From Glaciecola sp965660815 (lineage in GTDB: Bacteria; Pseudomonadota; Gammaproteobacteria; Enterobacterales; Alteromonadaceae): 64,000 nt of DNA. Position numbers and translations under genes: made by a program. The first letter of the stretch is position 1; every line of letters begins with the position of its first letter. Positions 54,386 through 63,482 of the stretch are shown in pieces. A model generated the notes under the pieces. That model saw only the letters and a program-made list of their open reading frames with translations. It was not told the origin of the DNA and did not search any database. The DNA lies in contig CBFIBG010000011.1 of assembly GCA_965660815.1 (NCBI GenBank), positions 6,792-70,791 on the forward strand. Direction: 5' to 3'.

Positions 54386-54477
54386 CCTTCTTGAGCATGT
54401 GCTAGGAAGGTTATGGCAACCTTCCAGTGGCAATGAATAGACATAGCCCTCGGAAGGAAACTTTCGAGGGTTTTTTT
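54377..54477 (+). promoter_or_regulatory. his operon attenuator (three hairpins plus T-run)
   Basis: Hairpin 1 is AGCACAT (54377-54383) with ATGTGCT (54397-54403). Hairpin 2 is GGAAGGTT (54405-54412) with AACCTTCC (54418-54425), perfect. The terminator is CCCTCGGAAG (54447-54456) with CTTTCGAGGG (54461-54470), then T7. The 3' arm of hairpin 2 (CCTTCC) can instead pair with GGAAGG at 54452-54457 inside the terminator's 5' arm, giving the alternative antiterminator. Confidence 0.8.
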
Positions 54478-54553
54478 GATTTAGCAAAATAGCGTAATAG
54501 TTTGATGATTTATAAATCTACAATCAAATATATCGTAACTTATAGGATGCAAT

Positions 54554-55453
54554 ATGAGCGATAGTAATAGACTACGAATAGCGGTTCAGAAATCTGGGCG
54601 TTTAAGCGATGACAGCATTGCTTTACTCAAGTCAATCGGCATTAAATTACAAATTAGAGACCGTCTTTTAATTGCTCATAGCACAAACCAGCCGATCGAC
54701 TTATTGAGAGTTCGAGATGACGATATTCCAGGCCTGGTAATGGATGGTGTGGTCGATTTAGGGTTCATCGGTGAAAATGAACTAGAAGAAAAAATGCTCG
54801 AACGCGAAGCTGCCAAAAAGCCTCACAACTACAAAACTCTGCGTCGACTGGATTATGGTGGATGCCGCCTTTCTATCGCGGTACCTACTGAATTTAATTA
54901 TCAATCAGTGAACTCTCTCTCTGGTAAAAAAGTAGCAACGACTTATCCCTATTTGCTAGAGCGATTTTTCAAAGAAAAAAACGTTGACGCTCAAGCGGTC
55001 ATGTTAACTGGCTCAGTCGAAGTTGCCCCTAGAGCAGGTGTGGCACATGCCATTTGCGATTTAGTATCCACAGGTGCAACACTTGAAGCAAATGGTCTTC
55101 GGGAAGAAGACGAAGTGTTCGAGTCAAAAGCAGTACTGATTCAAAAAGCAGAACCATTAAGCGAGGATAAACAAGCTTTAATTTCTCGGTTTTTACCACG
55201 AATTGATGGTGTGATGCAGGCTAAAGAAAGTAAATATATAATGTTACATGCACCTAAAGACTACCTTGAACAAGTTAAGTCTCTTTTACCAGGCGCAGAA
55301 AATCCCACAGTGTTGCCTTTAGCTGAACATGACAATAGAGTGGCAGTGCATGTGGTGAGCTCAGAAACGCTATTTTGGGAAACAATGGAGAAATTAAAGG
55401 CGCTAGGATGCAGTTCAATCTTAGTCTTACCTATAGAAAAAATGATGGGTTAA
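54554..55453 (+). CDS. hisG: ATP phosphoribosyltransferase HisG (long form)
   Basis: HisG starts histidine synthesis by joining ATP and phosphoribosyl pyrophosphate. At 299 residues it is the long, HisZ-independent form. Features are RIAVQKSGRLSDDS, RVRDDDIPGLVMDGVVDLGF in two parts, and the C-terminal ACT-like domain that binds histidine (VHVVSSETLFWETMEKL). It is the first structural gene of the his operon. Confidence 0.97.
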   Translation: MSDSNRLRIAVQKSGRLSDDSIALLKSIGIKLQIRDRLLIAHSTNQPIDLLRVRDDDIPGLVMDGVVDLGFIGENELEEKMLEREAAKKPHNYKTLRRLDYGGCRLSIAVPTEFNYQSVNSLSGKKVATTYPYLLERFFKEKNVDAQAVMLTGSVEVAPRAGVAHAICDLVSTGATLEANGLREEDEVFESKAVLIQKAEPLSEDKQALISRFLPRIDGVMQAKESKYIMLHAPKDYLEQVKSLLPGAENPTVLPLAEHDNRVAVHVVSSETLFWETMEKLKALGCSSILVLPIEKMMG

Positions 55454-55457
55454 TCGT

Positions 55458-56786
55458 ATGAGTATGCCAACAGCAATTATTTGGAATGAATTAACGACAG
55501 AGCAACAGGCCAAAGTGCTTGAGAGGCCAGCTTTGTCGAACTCTGATTTGCTTAGAGATACCGTTGCACAGATTAGACAAAACGTCATATTAAACGGTGA
55601 TGATGCAGTTCTGAGTTATACAAGAGAATTCGATTCAGCTGATTTAAATTCTCTGCTTCTTGCAAAGGACTTAATTGAGAAATCACAAACAATGTTAAGT
55701 GATAGAGTCAAAAACTCAATTGATTTAGCTTATTCCAACATAAAAGCTTTTCATCAGGCTCAAATCCCAAAAGATATTTCTTTAGAAACTCAACCAGGCG
55801 TCAGCTGCGAGCAAAAACATGTAGCACTGGAAAAGGTAGGTCTATATATTCCCGGAGGCACTGCGCCACTCCCGTCAACGGTGCTAATGCTTGGTGTTTG
55901 CGCTCAAGTGGCAGGGTGTGAGCAAGTAGTTTTGTGCACCCCCCCATCTTCCAAAGGAGAGGTCGCTCCAGAAATTTTATATGCCGCACACTTATGCGGA
56001 ATTGAGAATATATATTTATGTGGCGGGGCACAAGCGGTCACAGCAATGGCCTATGGCACTCAGAGTATTCCAAAAGTAGATAAAATTTATGGCCCTGGTA
56101 ATAGTTTCGTTACTGAAGCCAAACAACAAGTCAGCCAAGATGTAAAAGGCGCGGCAATAGATATGCCTGCAGGACCTTCGGAAGTTTTGGTGCTTGCAGA
56201 CAGTCTAGCCAATCCAGCTTTTGTCGCATCGGATTTACTCTCGCAGGCTGAACACGGCGTAGACTCTCAGGCAATTTGCGTAGCTGACAGCAGCGAGTTT
56301 GTTAAAAACGTTCAACAGCAAGTAGTGTTGCAATTAGCTAATCTGTCGCGTTCAGACATTGCTGAAAAGTCAATCGCTAATAGCCGATTTATAGTAACAG
56401 ATAGCTTAAACACGTCCATTGAAGTAACCAACCAATATGCCGCTGAACACTTAATTATACAAACTGAAGACGCGTCTGAAGTCGCAACTAAAGTAAAGCA
56501 TGCAGGTTCTATATTTATAGGAGAGTACTCGCCAGAATCAGCAGGTGATTATGCAAGTGGTACTAATCATGTTTTACCCACTTACGGTTATGCCAGAAAT
56601 TATTCAAGTCTAGGCGTACTAGATTTTATGCGCCGATATACTGTGCAAACATTGACGAAGAAAGGACTTGAAAATATTGGGGGGGCGATTATCTCATTGG
56701 CGAACGCTGAGGGATTAGATGCACATGCTAATGCGGTGGCCATAAGACTGGGGTTAAATAAATATGGCGAAAACACTAATGACTAA
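55458..56786 (+). CDS. hisD: Histidinol dehydrogenase
   Basis: HisD is a zinc enzyme that oxidises L-histidinol twice to histidine. The 442 residues show VGLYIPGGTAPLPSTVLML, VDKIYGPGNSFV, DMPAGPSEVLVLAD and the zinc and active-site region SQAEHGVDSQ and AAEHL. It lies 4 bp after hisG and overlaps hisC by 8 bp. Confidence 0.97.
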   Translation: MSMPTAIIWNELTTEQQAKVLERPALSNSDLLRDTVAQIRQNVILNGDDAVLSYTREFDSADLNSLLLAKDLIEKSQTMLSDRVKNSIDLAYSNIKAFHQAQIPKDISLETQPGVSCEQKHVALEKVGLYIPGGTAPLPSTVLMLGVCAQVAGCEQVVLCTPPSSKGEVAPEILYAAHLCGIENIYLCGGAQAVTAMAYGTQSIPKVDKIYGPGNSFVTEAKQQVSQDVKGAAIDMPAGPSEVLVLADSLANPAFVASDLLSQAEHGVDSQAICVADSSEFVKNVQQQVVLQLANLSRSDIAEKSIANSRFIVTDSLNTSIEVTNQYAAEHLIIQTEDASEVATKVKHAGSIFIGEYSPESAGDYASGTNHVLPTYGYARNYSSLGVLDFMRRYTVQTLTKKGLENIGGAIISLANAEGLDAHANAVAIRLGLNKYGENTND

Positions 56787-57912
56787 ATGGCTTGATAATT
56801 TAACGCCAAAACATATCCGTTCACTGACTCCGTATGAATCCGCCCGTAGATTATTTAACTCTAGTGATGGCGAAAAACGTGTTTGGATGAACGCGAATGA
56901 GTCACCTGAATCCGATACTTTCACATTATCGTCCGAATTGTTAAATCGCTATCCAGACTGTCAGCCAAAAGGTCTGATATCGGCTTATGCGAAATATGCA
57001 GAGCTTGACGGTGATCAGGTAATTGCGACTAGAGGCGCTGATGAAGGGATTGAATTAATCATAAGAGCGTTCTGCTCTGCCAATGAAAGTTCGATTTTAA
57101 TCTGCCCGCCCACCTACGGTATGTACGCGATTAGTGCCCAAACCTTTGCCGTTGGCGTGGAGAAAGCCCCGCTATTGGAAGATTTCAGTCTTCACCTTGA
57201 TTTAATAAAAACCTATGTGGGAAAGGTCAATGTTGTATTTTTATGCTCTCCAAATAATCCAACAGGTACCACGTTATCCAATACTCAACTTGAAGCTGTC
57301 CTTGAAATGTACTCTGAAACAGCCATTGTCGTGCTCGATGAGGCATATATAGAGTTTAATCCAGCAAGCTCACAACAAAAATTGCTAGACAAATATAGCA
57401 ATCTCGTGATTTTACGAACATTGTCGAAGGGCTTTGCGCTGGCAGGGATTCGGTGTGGTTTTGTGCTATCCAGTGAAGCGATAAAACAAGTACTTCTTAA
57501 AGTTATTGCCCCCTACCCAGTCAGTGACCCTGTGGCACAAATTGCTTGTCAGGCGCTCAGCGATAATGGTTTAGCTAACATGAGAAATCGAGTTAGATTT
57601 CTTAGGCAACAGCTTGAAAAAATGTCTAACGAATTAGAGCAAATTCCGGCTATAAGCCTTATCGGTAGCCAATGTGGCAATTTTGTTTTATTTAGAAGTG
57701 AGCATAATAAAGCGTTAATGCAACACTTGGTAAAGAACAATGTGTTAATTAGAGATCAATCTAAACAATTAATGTTGGATAACTGCTTACGAGTGAGTAT
57801 TGGCACTGAGAAAGAAAATAGTCTGTTGCTGGAGCTAATACAACAATTTTTTAAAGAGTTAATCAATGAGGGTGTAGCTCTCAACTCTACAACCAATGAG
57901 ACATTAAAATGA
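56779..57912 (+). CDS. hisC: Histidinol-phosphate aminotransferase
   Basis: HisC is a fold-type I PLP enzyme. The PLP Lys is in LRTLSKGFALAGIRCGF, with SPNNPTGT and VVLDEAYIEF before it. ATG 56779 is preferred over the in-frame ATG 56764, because it gives MTKWLDNLTP, aligning with the E. coli N-terminus before LTPYESAR, with GGCGA upstream; 377 residues. It overlaps hisD and, by 4 bp, hisB. Confidence 0.94.
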   Translation: MTKWLDNLTPKHIRSLTPYESARRLFNSSDGEKRVWMNANESPESDTFTLSSELLNRYPDCQPKGLISAYAKYAELDGDQVIATRGADEGIELIIRAFCSANESSILICPPTYGMYAISAQTFAVGVEKAPLLEDFSLHLDLIKTYVGKVNVVFLCSPNNPTGTTLSNTQLEAVLEMYSETAIVVLDEAYIEFNPASSQQKLLDKYSNLVILRTLSKGFALAGIRCGFVLSSEAIKQVLLKVIAPYPVSDPVAQIACQALSDNGLANMRNRVRFLRQQLEKMSNELEQIPAISLIGSQCGNFVLFRSEHNKALMQHLVKNNVLIRDQSKQLMLDNCLRVSIGTEKENSLLLELIQQFFKELINEGVALNSTTNETLK

Positions 57913-58979
57913 GTCAACAACCCATACTTTTCATAGACCGTGACGGCACCCTTGTAGAAGAGCCAGCGATTGATAAACAACTTGATACACTTGAAAAGTT
58001 AGTTTTTGAGCCGAATGTGATTACATCGTTGTTATCGCTTCAAAAAGCGGGTTACAGATTAGTAATGGTATCTAATCAGGACGGATTAGGCACGAGTAGC
58101 TTTCCAACAGAAACATTTGATTTACCTCATAACAAGATGATGGACGTATTTACCAGCCAAGGGATTGCCTTTGATGACGTTTTAATATGTCCGCATTTTG
58201 ACGAAGATAATTGTTCTTGCCGTAAACCAAAACTAGGTTTGGTGAAAGATTATTTGCAGCAAGGTAAAGTGGATTTTTCCAAATCATATGTCATTGGCGA
58301 CAGAGATACAGACATTCAGCTAGCAGAAAATATGGGGCTTAAAGGGATCAAATATGATCGCACGATTAACAATTGGAATTCGATTGTAAGACAAATCACT
58401 ATTACTGAGCGCACAGCACAGGTGCAAAGAAATACGTCTGAAACGAAGATAAGCGTATTGGTTAATTTGGACAGTCAAGAAAAATCGAAAATACAAACTG
58501 GCATTGGATTTTTCGATCACATGCTAGACCAGATCGCTACTCATGGTGGTTTTTATCTCGATTTATATGTTGAAGGAGATCTTCACATTGATGATCATCA
58601 TAGTGTGGAAGACACAGCTCTTGCGCTAGGTGAGGCCTTAAAATCCGCTTTGGGAGATAAGCGTGGTATTGCTCGTTTCGGATTTGCATTGCCAATGGAT
58701 GAATGCAGAGCTGAATGCTTGATCGATATTTCAAATCGCCCTCACCTTCAGTTTTCAGCAGATTTCAGCAGAGATAATGTGGGCGAGATGGCAACCGAAA
58801 TGGTTCCTCACTTCTTCTATTCAATTGCTCAAGCAATGGGATTATCGTTACATCTATCAACGACTGAAGGCAATGCACACCATCAAGTCGAGAGTCTTTT
58901 CAAAGTATTTGGTAGAGCGCTTCGTCAAGCGATTACAAAACAAGGTGATATTTTACCCAGCTCTAAGGGAGCCTTGTAA
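57909..58979 (+). CDS. hisB: Bifunctional histidinol-phosphatase/imidazoleglycerol-phosphate dehydratase
   Basis: The N-terminal HAD-type phosphatase (FIDRDGTLVEEP; zinc loop CPHFDEDNCSCRKPK) is fused to the C-terminal dehydratase (FFDHMLDQIATHGGF, DDHHSVEDTALALGEAL, ALPMDECRAE). At 356 residues it matches the enterobacterial two-domain form. It starts in the hisC stop (ATGA). Confidence 0.97.
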   Translation: MSQQPILFIDRDGTLVEEPAIDKQLDTLEKLVFEPNVITSLLSLQKAGYRLVMVSNQDGLGTSSFPTETFDLPHNKMMDVFTSQGIAFDDVLICPHFDEDNCSCRKPKLGLVKDYLQQGKVDFSKSYVIGDRDTDIQLAENMGLKGIKYDRTINNWNSIVRQITITERTAQVQRNTSETKISVLVNLDSQEKSKIQTGIGFFDHMLDQIATHGGFYLDLYVEGDLHIDDHHSVEDTALALGEALKSALGDKRGIARFGFALPMDECRAECLIDISNRPHLQFSADFSRDNVGEMATEMVPHFFYSIAQAMGLSLHLSTTEGNAHHQVESLFKVFGRALRQAITKQGDILPSSKGAL

Positions 58980-58980
58980 A

Positions 58981-59595
58981 ATGACTGGTAAGAATCTAGT
59001 AATCATTGATACAGGATGTGCAAATATTGCGTCGGTCATGTTTGCGACCAAGCGCATAGGCTTAAATGTTACGGTATCCAGTGATACTGACGAAATTCAA
59101 AAAGCGCAACATGTCATATTACCAGGTGTAGGAAGCGCACCCGCGGCAATGAAAAGCATTGTCAACAAAGGCTTATTACCATGCATTCAATCACTCAAGC
59201 AACCTGTATTAGGTGTTTGTCTAGGGATGCAGTTAATGGTGACTGAGTCTGAAGAAGGCCACTTAGGCTCAAATTCAAATACGCCTTGTTTGAATCTAAT
59301 AGATGGCTTAGTCGCTAAAATGCAGGTAGGCGACCTAAGGCTTCCACACATGGGCTGGAATAATGTGTCATCTGTTAAGCAAAATCCTCTATTTGAAAAC
59401 ATTGACGATGGCAGTTATTTTTACTTCGTACATGGTTATTCAGTAGCGTTAAGCCAGAATACTCTTGCTACTTGCGAATATCATCAAACGTTTTCTGCAG
59501 CCATTCACAAAGACAATTTTTTTGGTGTGCAGTTTCATCCAGAGCGTTCATCTGATGCAGGTGCGCAATTATTACATAATTTTGCAAGGCTATAG
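58981..59595 (+). CDS. hisH: Imidazole glycerol phosphate synthase glutaminase subunit HisH
   Basis: HisH supplies ammonia to HisF by hydrolysing glutamine. The nucleophile is in LGVCLGMQLM and the His-Glu of the triad in VQFHPERSSDAG. ATG 58981, one base after the hisB stop, gives MTGKNLVIIDTGCANIAS and 204 residues; the longer frame inside hisB is a shadow. Confidence 0.95.
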   Translation: MTGKNLVIIDTGCANIASVMFATKRIGLNVTVSSDTDEIQKAQHVILPGVGSAPAAMKSIVNKGLLPCIQSLKQPVLGVCLGMQLMVTESEEGHLGSNSNTPCLNLIDGLVAKMQVGDLRLPHMGWNNVSSVKQNPLFENIDDGSYFYFVHGYSVALSQNTLATCEYHQTFSAAIHKDNFFGVQFHPERSSDAGAQLLHNFARL

Positions 59596-59600
59596 TGAAT

Positions 59601-60338
59601 ATGATTATCCCAGCAATAGACCTGATTGAAGGTAAGGTTGTCCGATTATTTCAGGGCGATTATGCTCAAACAACACAATACAACTTGGACCCATTAGATG
59701 TCGTTAAAGATTACGCAAGTCAAGGTGCCGAAGTACTCCACATAGTCGATCTTACGGGAGCTAAATATCCAGAGAAAAGACAAATAGCTCTCATCAAAAA
59801 AATGGTCTCAACCAAGCTAATGATATTTCAATCTGGCGGTGGTATACGCACTAAAAAAGACGTTGCGGATCTCATTGACGCCGGTATTGATCGAGTCGTA
59901 ATTGGCTCTCTAGCAGTAAGCGAGCAACAAATGGTAGCTGAATGGTTTGTTGAGTTTGGTGCAGACAAAATTGTCCTGGCACTTGATGTAAATATTGATG
60001 AGAACGGGAATAAATACGTAGCGACCCATGGCTGGCAAGAGAATTCTGGCGTCAACATTGAGGATCTTTTGGGTCACTATAGCAAAGTAGGCCTTAAACA
60101 CGTGCTTTGCACTGACATCAGCAAAGATGGCACTTTAACAGGCGCCAATAATTCTCTATACCAAGAACTGGTCAATCAATTTCCAAATATTTATTGGCAA
60201 GCTTCCGGCGGCATTGGCGCTTTAAGCGACATTGAGTCATTAAAGCCGACTAAGGTTCAAAGTGTGATATTAGGACGGGCTCTACTGGAAGGGAAATTTA
60301 CGCTAACGGAGGCGATATCATGCTGGCAAGAAGAATAA
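59601..60338 (+). CDS. hisA: Phosphoribosylformimino-AICAR ribotide isomerase HisA
   Basis: HisA isomerises ProFAR to PRFAR on a TIM barrel. It reads MIIPAIDLIEGKVVRLFQGD with the catalytic Asp near residue 8 and the second in CTDISKDGTLTG. ATG 59601 gives 245 residues, exactly the E. coli length. A GTG at 59595, overlapping the hisH stop with better Shine-Dalgarno spacing (AAGG), would add two residues. It overlaps hisF by 19 bp. Confidence 0.95.
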   Translation: MIIPAIDLIEGKVVRLFQGDYAQTTQYNLDPLDVVKDYASQGAEVLHIVDLTGAKYPEKRQIALIKKMVSTKLMIFQSGGGIRTKKDVADLIDAGIDRVVIGSLAVSEQQMVAEWFVEFGADKIVLALDVNIDENGNKYVATHGWQENSGVNIEDLLGHYSKVGLKHVLCTDISKDGTLTGANNSLYQELVNQFPNIYWQASGGIGALSDIESLKPTKVQSVILGRALLEGKFTLTEAISCWQEE

Positions 60339-61093
60339 TTCCCTGCTTAGATGTTCGCAACGGTCAAGTGGTAAAAGGGGTGAAGTTTAGAAACCACGAA
60401 ATAATTGGGGACATTGTGCCATTAGCCAAACGTTATGCTGAAGTAGGGGCTGACGAACTGGTGTTTTATGATATTACCGCAAGTAGCGACAAGCGCGTTG
60501 TAGATAAAAGCTGGGTAAGCCAAATAGCTGAGGTCATCGATATTCCATTTTGTGTGGCAGGCGGCATAAAAACAGTCGAAGATGCTGGACGCATACTCGA
60601 AATGGGAGCGGATAAAATTTCAGTTAACAGTCCTGCGCTTTCAGACCCAACTCTTATTACAGAACTATACAACACCTATGGCCAACAATGTGTTGTGGTT
60701 GGGATTGACAGCTTCTTTAATCACGACAATCAAAGATACGAAGTCTATCAATTTACCGGAGATGAAACCCGAACTCAAAAAACCCACTGGCAAACAACTG
60801 ATTGGGTTAAAGAGGTGCAGCGTAGAGGCGCAGGAGAGATTGTTCTTAATTGTATGAACCAAGACGGCGTTAGACAAGGCTATGATATCGAACAATTGGC
60901 ATTGGTAAGGCAGATTTGTAATGTACCTCTTATCGCTTCTGGGGGTGCGGGTGAAATGCAGCACTTTCGCGATGTATTTGCGCAGGCTGATGTTGATGGA
61001 GCGCTTGCCGCCTCAGTATTTCATAAAAACATTATAGAAATGCATGAACTTAAATCCTACTTAAAATCTGAAAATATAAGCATTCGAGATTAG
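60320..61093 (+). CDS. hisF: Imidazole glycerol phosphate synthase cyclase subunit HisF
   Basis: HisF cyclises PRFAR to imidazole glycerol phosphate and AICAR using ammonia from HisH. The TIM barrel starts RIIPCLDVRNGQVVKGVKF, with the catalytic Asp at residue 11 and the second in LNCMNQDG. The 257-residue length is standard. A perfect GGAGG ribosome binding site precedes ATG 60320. Confidence 0.97.
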   Translation: MLARRIIPCLDVRNGQVVKGVKFRNHEIIGDIVPLAKRYAEVGADELVFYDITASSDKRVVDKSWVSQIAEVIDIPFCVAGGIKTVEDAGRILEMGADKISVNSPALSDPTLITELYNTYGQQCVVVGIDSFFNHDNQRYEVYQFTGDETRTQKTHWQTTDWVKEVQRRGAGEIVLNCMNQDGVRQGYDIEQLALVRQICNVPLIASGGAGEMQHFRDVFAQADVDGALAASVFHKNIIEMHELKSYLKSENISIRD

Positions 61094-61094
61094 C

Positions 61095-61715
61095 ATGAAA
61101 ATAACACAAGACAACTTCGACCAATTAGCATGGGATAAAATGCAAGACCTTATTCCGTGTATTGTTCAAAACCACCTGTCTGGGCAAGTTCTTATGCAAG
61201 GTTTCATGAATCAAGAAGCTTTAAAGTGCACGCTCGATAAAAAGCTAGTGACCTTTTATAGCCGCAGTAAAAACCGCCTGTGGACCAAAGGAGAGACATC
61301 AAATAACACCCTAAACCTGGTGGATATCAGCGCAGATTGTGACCTAGACAGCATACTAGTACTTGCCAAGCCAAATGGGCCGACCTGCCATAACGGCACT
61401 GCATCCTGTTACAACGAGGCAAAACTGCCCGCTCTTTCATTTATCTCTGAGTTAGAAAACGTAATAGCTTCTAGAAAAGAAGCTTCTGCTGATTCTAGTT
61501 ATACAGCCTCGCTTTTCGCCAGTGGAATAAAACGTATCGCTCAAAAAGTGGGTGAGGAAGGTGTTGAGACAGCGTTGGCTGCAACAGTCAATGATCTTGA
61601 TGAACTTAAAAATGAATCTGCGGATTTGTTGTATCATTTAATTGTATTATTACAAGCCAGTAATTTAGAATTGAAAGACGCTGTTGACATACTGCAAAAA
61701 CGCCACAAAAAATAA
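61095..61715 (+). CDS. hisI: Bifunctional phosphoribosyl-AMP cyclohydrolase/phosphoribosyl-ATP pyrophosphatase HisIE
   Basis: The 206 residues are the HisI cyclohydrolase (VLMQGFMNQEAL, YSRSKNRLWTKGETSNN, DCDLDSILV, GPTCHNGTASCYN, with zinc-binding Cys and Asp) followed by HisE (SLFASGIKRIAQKVGEEGVE). It catalyses steps two and three of the pathway and closes the operon, one base after hisF. Confidence 0.97.
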   Translation: MKITQDNFDQLAWDKMQDLIPCIVQNHLSGQVLMQGFMNQEALKCTLDKKLVTFYSRSKNRLWTKGETSNNTLNLVDISADCDLDSILVLAKPNGPTCHNGTASCYNEAKLPALSFISELENVIASRKEASADSSYTASLFASGIKRIAQKVGEEGVETALAATVNDLDELKNESADLLYHLIVLLQASNLELKDAVDILQKRHKK

Positions 61716-61728
61716 TTTAATAATTTTT

Positions 61729-61756
61729 CTTGAATAATTCTAAATCGTTCCTATAT
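61729..61756 (+). promoter_or_regulatory. Sigma-32 (RpoH) promoter of ibpA
   Basis: CTTGAA (61729-61734), 14-bp spacer, TCCTATAT (61749-61756) matches the RpoH consensus CTTGAA-N13-14-CCCCATnT at all -35 and six of eight -10 positions. Transcription should begin near 61762. Confidence 0.75.
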
Positions 61757-61760
61757 ATAT

Positions 61761-61881
61761 TTTGAAGGCGCTGAAAAGGCCTTCAAATTAACTCTTAGCC
61801 GCTTGGCTATCAGACAAATGCCGCCGAAATCGGGGCAAAAATTAAATTTTTACATATTGCTTAATAGGAAGGATATGATTA
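61761..61881 (+). promoter_or_regulatory. ROSE-type RNA thermometer in the ibpA leader
   Basis: The leader forms four stem-loops. They are TTTGAAGGC/GCCTTCAAA (61761-61787), TAGCC/GGCTA (61796-61809), TGCCgCCGA/TCGGGGCA (61819-61837) and the 3' hairpin at 61853-61877. There TTGCT (61857-61861) faces AGGAA (61866-61870) of the ribosome binding site with a G-G mismatch, and CATA/TATG closes the helix. The UUGCU-versus-Shine-Dalgarno pairing with a G-G apposition is the mark of ROSE thermometers. Confidence 0.75.
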
Positions 61882-62330
61882 TGAGAACTATCGATTTATC
61901 ACCACTGTACCGTTCATTTATTGGCTCAGATCACTTAGCATCAATGATTGATGCTGCCAGCCGTCAAGAGAAACAAACTACTTACCCACCGTATAACATA
62001 GAGCTGTTAGACGAAGATAAATACAGAATTACGATGGCAGTAGCGGGTTTCTCTAAAAATGATGTTGTCATTGAAGTACAAGAGAATACTTTAAAGGTTA
62101 CAGGCAAGCGCGAAGGTGAGAAAGAGTCTGAAAACGAACGAAAATTCTTACACAAAGGCATTTCAGAGAGAAACTTTGAGCGTAAATTTCAACTTGGCGA
62201 CAACGTTAAGGTGCTAACTGCAGATTTACAAAATGGTTTATTGCACATTGACTTGGAACGGGTAGTCCCTGAAGCGCAGAAACCTCGCCGCATCGAAATT
62301 GGCTCGAACTATATCGAAAATTCAAAATAA
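61881..62330 (+). CDS. ibpA: Small heat shock protein IbpA
   Basis: IbpA holds unfolded proteins for later refolding. MRTIDLSPLYRSFIGSDHL aligns with the N-terminus of E. coli IbpA, followed by the alpha-crystallin domain (MAVAGFSKNDVVIEV, ISERNFERKFQLGDNVKV, NGLLHIDLERVVPEA) and the C-terminal anchor RRIEIG. The open frame extends upstream to 61803, but that part is the thermometer leader; ATG 61881 has AAGGA seven bases upstream and gives 149 residues. Confidence 0.96.
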   Translation: MRTIDLSPLYRSFIGSDHLASMIDAASRQEKQTTYPPYNIELLDEDKYRITMAVAGFSKNDVVIEVQENTLKVTGKREGEKESENERKFLHKGISERNFERKFQLGDNVKVLTADLQNGLLHIDLERVVPEAQKPRRIEIGSNYIENSK

Positions 62331-62349
62331 TCAATTCGATAATCATTTA

Positions 62350-62377
62350 AAAGGCATCCACTGCGGTGCCTTTTTTT
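62350..62377 (+). terminator. Intrinsic terminator of ibpA
   Basis: AAAGGCATC (62350-62358) pairs with GGTGCCTTT (62365-62373) with one wobble pair, followed by T-rich sequence to 62377, 20 bp after the ibpA stop. Confidence 0.85.
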
Positions 62378-62426
62378 ATCCAAACTTTTATTGCTCGAAG
62401 TACTTTACTTATAAGAAACCAGAGAT

Positions 62427-63413
62427 TCAATCGAACAGTGGCAAGCCCACTATTCCCATGAATAACACCCAAGTGGCAAAAAAAACTTTCAACTTAGGTG
62501 GAGAAAACCAAAGCACAACATGTTTCGCAATAAGGCCTCCCACAACGGCGCCTGCCCCCGCAAAAATTAATATTTGCCAATAAATATCATGTGATATAAA
62601 AATATGGTAGTAAACACCTGAGTGCACACTAAACGCCGATAGTATTACTGCTACCGCTATGGAGAAACTTGTATTGAATCCACGCAATATGAGATAAACC
62701 GCCACCAGTTCACCGACGCCCACCGATAACCATGCTGTTACCATTCCTCCCAAAAATCCAATGACAGTAAGCGCTACTTTGTCCGCGTTATCAAGTGAAA
62801 GGCGAACTCGAGCACGTCGCATAATTGGAATAGAGCCCAAAATGGCTAGCCCTAGAAAAATTGAAAATATCCCAAAATATAGCGGCAACCCACTTTGCAC
62901 TAAACCTGTTAAATCATAGACTGCATATTGTGCGACCCATATGCCTAAGACAGAAAAAGGAGTCGTAAACAAAAGAGTTTTTACTAACGACTGCCATTGC
63001 CCCCCCTCTTCCATCAAACGAACGTCAGTAGCAAGATTAGATACTTTAACTCTTTCATCTACCGACACTTGTGGCTTTGTTAAATTGCCAGTGACTTTTT
63101 TATAATGCCGGTGCCATGAAAGTGCTCCTGCAGTCATACCGCAACACTGAATGGCAAAGCTGGTAGCAATAATCTGATCAGACGAAATCATCAACTGATT
63201 GAAAAACGGAACGAACACCACTCCACCACCAGCCCCAGTTGAATTAGCAAATATAGCGCCTACTATGCCCAACAGAAAAAACGCTCCGTAGTCCAAAGCA
63301 TCTTTCCACAAACCTGAAAAAAATAGTAAGCCAATCCATACACTGCTCAGTAACAATAATACAAACCGCTTGTTGATGTTTTTATAATTTGACGTTATCA
63401 ATATATTGCCCAC
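62427..63413 (-). CDS. TSUP-family (TauE/SafE, DUF81) permease
   Basis: The 328-residue inner-membrane protein has eight or so hydrophobic segments. GIVGAIFANSTGAGGGVVFVPFFNQL is the first TSUP repeat motif (in two parts FANSTGAGGGVVF and VPFFNQL), and GFLGGMVTAWLSVGVGELVAV is the second. The family moves small sulfur-containing anions such as sulfite or sulfoacetate, or other organic anions; the substrate is unknown. The start is GTG 63413 without a clear ribosome binding site, so it is uncertain by a few residues. Confidence 0.85.
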   Translation of the reverse strand: MGNILITSNYKNINKRFVLLLLSSVWIGLLFFSGLWKDALDYGAFFLLGIVGAIFANSTGAGGGVVFVPFFNQLMISSDQIIATSFAIQCCGMTAGALSWHRHYKKVTGNLTKPQVSVDERVKVSNLATDVRLMEEGGQWQSLVKTLLFTTPFSVLGIWVAQYAVYDLTGLVQSGLPLYFGIFSIFLGLAILGSIPIMRRARVRLSLDNADKVALTVIGFLGGMVTAWLSVGVGELVAVYLILRGFNTSFSIAVAVILSAFSVHSGVYYHIFISHDIYWQILIFAGAGAVVGGLIAKHVVLWFSPPKLKVFFATWVLFMGIVGLPLFD

Positions 63414-63482
63414 GGTTATTGAAGCCGGATATCCTTTGTATACGCGTTTAATTTCAACACATTATAATTGTGATAGGTAAAT

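Noticed and set aside
54283..54405. 40-codon frame as the his leader peptide
   Set aside because: In this register the key codons read Ser (TCA x3); the frame from 54341 places three His codons before the first stem instead.
58777..58980. Longer hisH frame starting inside hisB
   Set aside because: The extra 68 residues are a shadow of the conserved hisB dehydratase domain; ATG 58981 gives the standard HisH length.
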